From Parasitella parasitica (Eukaryota; Mucoromycota; Mucoromycetes; Mucorales; Mucoraceae): a stretch of DNA of 37,905 nucleotides. Of this stretch, positions 36,195-37,905 are shown in pieces. The notes under the pieces are model-generated. The model saw nothing but the letters and a program-made list of their open reading frames with translations, ran no database searches and was not told where the DNA came from. The translations under genes and the position numbers were made by a program. Positions within the stretch are counted from its first letter, which is position 1; the number at the start of each line of letters is the position of its first letter. The stretch spans positions 32,553 to 70,457 of the forward strand of contig MU619331.1 of NCBI GenBank assembly GCA_025201805.1. Direction: 5' to 3'.

Positions 36195-36340
36195 TACAGT
36201 ACATATGTATAATAATTCGAACTACATATACTGTATGATTGAACTCTTGAATGACATATGCACAACAATTTGTATTGCAGATGCATAACAGTTCATACGT
36301 ACTACATATGCGCCATTTTGTTGTATCCATAGAATACCAT

Positions 36341-36376
36341 GGTTGCCACCATCTCAACTCAGTTGTCATGGCAACC
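36341..36376. repeat. Perfect 8-bp inverted repeat
   Basis: GGTTGCCA at 36341-36348 is mirrored by TGGCAACC at 36369-36376 around a 20-base loop, just left of LTR C. It may be a terminal remnant of a small DNA element or chance. Confidence 0.35.
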
Positions 36377-36395
36377 TTTCCTGATCGGATCTAAG

Positions 36396-36606
36396 TGTTA
36401 TATCAATAACATGGCAAGGTCTCACATCAGGATCTCAGATCAGTCCCAGGGTCTTACAGTAAATCATGGGTAGTCATGATTTACATTATGCAGCTAGACA
36501 GTAGAACCCTAGTGTAATGAATGTGTATATAATACATCGAGAGATGTATTATGAATAAAGGTGTAATTCTTTGGCAGATTTATTTTATCAGACTTTTGAC
36601 ATAGCA
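36396..36606 (+). mobile_element. Short solo LTR, family C
   Basis: 211 bp beginning TGTTATATC and ending GACATAGCA, flanked by the exact 5-bp duplication CTAAG at 36391-36395 and 36607-36611. It contains GTATATAATAC (TATA-like) and GAATAAAGG (polyadenylation-like) in the order expected for an LTR. TGTTA ends are common in Ty1/copia LTRs. Only one copy is in this window, so the call rests on ends, duplication and signals. Confidence 0.65.
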
Positions 36607-36611
36607 CTAAG

Positions 36612-37905
36612 GTTAAATGGCATCGGTTATTCTATCTAGTAAATAGAATTTTTCAATAGAATTTCTTGTATAAGAAACCATCTATTTGGATTCTACTTAT
36701 TCTAAATTGCGAAGCTCATATAACCTATCGATGAATGATTCACATTGATAAAGATTAGCTGTGTGAAATACATTCACTATGATGATCTGCATTCCACTTC
36801 TAGATTCATCCAGTTACCTTAAATTGATATAGACTACATATGGGCGCACAGATAATAAGATGTGCAATGCAGATTTATACTATATAAGATGTAAGCTAGA
36901 GATGGCATCATTAGGATCGATGACGGTATAGACTGATACTCATATCTCGACACGAGCCTTAGATATTTTACTAAATTTAGTATTTGCTACGGGCTTTTGC
37001 TATATAAGATTTATGCTTCAGATGCGTATTCCCAGTTTCTAGATACGCACTATACTAAGACATATACTTATATCCATCATGATACTAGCCACAGATACAT
37101 TATGTAGTACTACTGATCTGCCATAATTATAGACAGGAGATCATGGCAATGTACTTCAATTGAAAATTGAAGATTGTCCTCCAGCAATGATGTGATGTGA
37201 TACGCTTGTGTAAATTGGGGAATAAAGTCTCTGTTTCAAATCAAGAAGGTTATTCCTGTAAGTAACACAGATCTGAGCACCAGGATAAAGGTTAAAACAC
37301 TGTAAGATTAAAGACGTGTAGCCCTTGCTATAAAACCTCATATCGTACCCTGTCAAGTAGATTGTCCCTGTGAATTAGTCTTGTCAATTAGTAATCTAAA
37401 TAAGTCACCATAAATTTATGTACAGTAGTTGTAAAGAATATAAATAGCATATGCAATTTCGATCTTAAATAAATTATCTCAAGTTTTCGTATCATCTCGT
37501 TAACATTTGGTTTTTTATTGTCTTTTTTAACCCAACAACTACAGATTTTTACAACATGTGCAATGCTATAGATGTGCTTATGACATGCTATACACATATG
37601 CTACATATACCGATATATGCTAAAATGAATACTAAGTGATATACACTCAGACACACGTTCTAATTAATATAGACTGGATAAAAGACTATACAAGAAATGA
37701 TATACGCTTATGGATCGATATTAATAATCTTCGCATAGAAGATTGATCAGGGTACTACTTTGGGTAAAGTCTATCTCCTCACTCAAATAGATTTAACTTA
37801 TCTTGAGTCTGCTGACACCATGGCTAACTTCAGTGCTATTTTTTTTCACATTTATCATCAGTTCTAATGACTAGTGATTAGGTGTATTACTGGATGACTG
37901 GTGAT
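36612..37905. other. AT-rich gene-poor end of the window
   Basis: No gene, RNA or clear repeat was recognised. There are several TATATAAG-type motifs and dispersed ATATGC/TACATA words. All frames have frequent stops. Confidence 0.4.

Noticed and set aside
36191-36239. Inverted repeat ATCATACAG...CTGTATGAT as a hairpin element
   Set aside because: The left arm is made of the last bases of LTR A plus its TACAG target duplication, so the palindrome is probably incidental.

Overview
This is a eukaryotic nuclear contig fragment. It is most consistent with an early-diverging filamentous fungus of the Mucoromycota (Mucorales type). The reasons are AT-rich intergenic DNA, genes split by many short GT-AG introns (mostly 47-75 nt, several with CTAAC/CTAAT-like branch sites), a fungal gene complement (DNF-type flippase, Wee1, KRI1, YOP1, YAR1, fungal LIM protein, RPS23), and decayed F-box/LRR and unknown gene families mixed with solo LTRs. 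This placement is inferred from protein resemblance recalled without any search.

Layout. 1-8.1 kb (+): a DNF1/2-like P4-ATPase lipid flippase in six exons, then a histidine-rich single-pass membrane protein. 8.4-13.3 kb is a gene graveyard on the minus strand: a decayed gene of unknown family, an old yellow enzyme (OYE) pseudogene full of stops, and a fragment of another protein. One intact, intronless cysteine hydrolase (isochorismatase fold) sits among them on the plus strand. 13.6-14.4 kb (+): ribosomal protein RPS23 with a four-base first coding exon. 15.0-20.6 kb (-): compact cluster of YOP1/REEP-like, Wee1-like kinase, KRI1 (with an 18-nt microexon) and a secreted Cys-rich protein broken by one frameshift. 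22.6-26.6 kb (+): a type I membrane protein with a PPxY tail, a small secreted nine-cysteine peptide with a CS-alpha-beta-like spacing, and a WD40 protein. 26.8-30.3 kb (-): three-KH RNA-binding protein, multi-LIM protein, YAR1-like ankyrin protein. 30.7-37.9 kb has few genes: an F-box/LRR-type pseudogene, one tRNA-Arg(ACG), and four LTR copies of three families, one of them nested inside another. A further copy lies at 21.1 kb.

The genes do not form one pathway. Housekeeping themes are ribosome biogenesis/translation (RPS23, KRI1, YAR1-like, tRNA-Arg), membrane shaping and lipid asymmetry (flippase, YOP1) and cell-cycle control (Wee1). YAR1 is a known chaperone of Rps3 and KRI1 a 40S/nucleolar factor, but their proximity here is not evidence of linkage. 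Exon boundaries were worked out by hand from GT/AG sites, reading phase and protein continuity. No alignment or database search was run.
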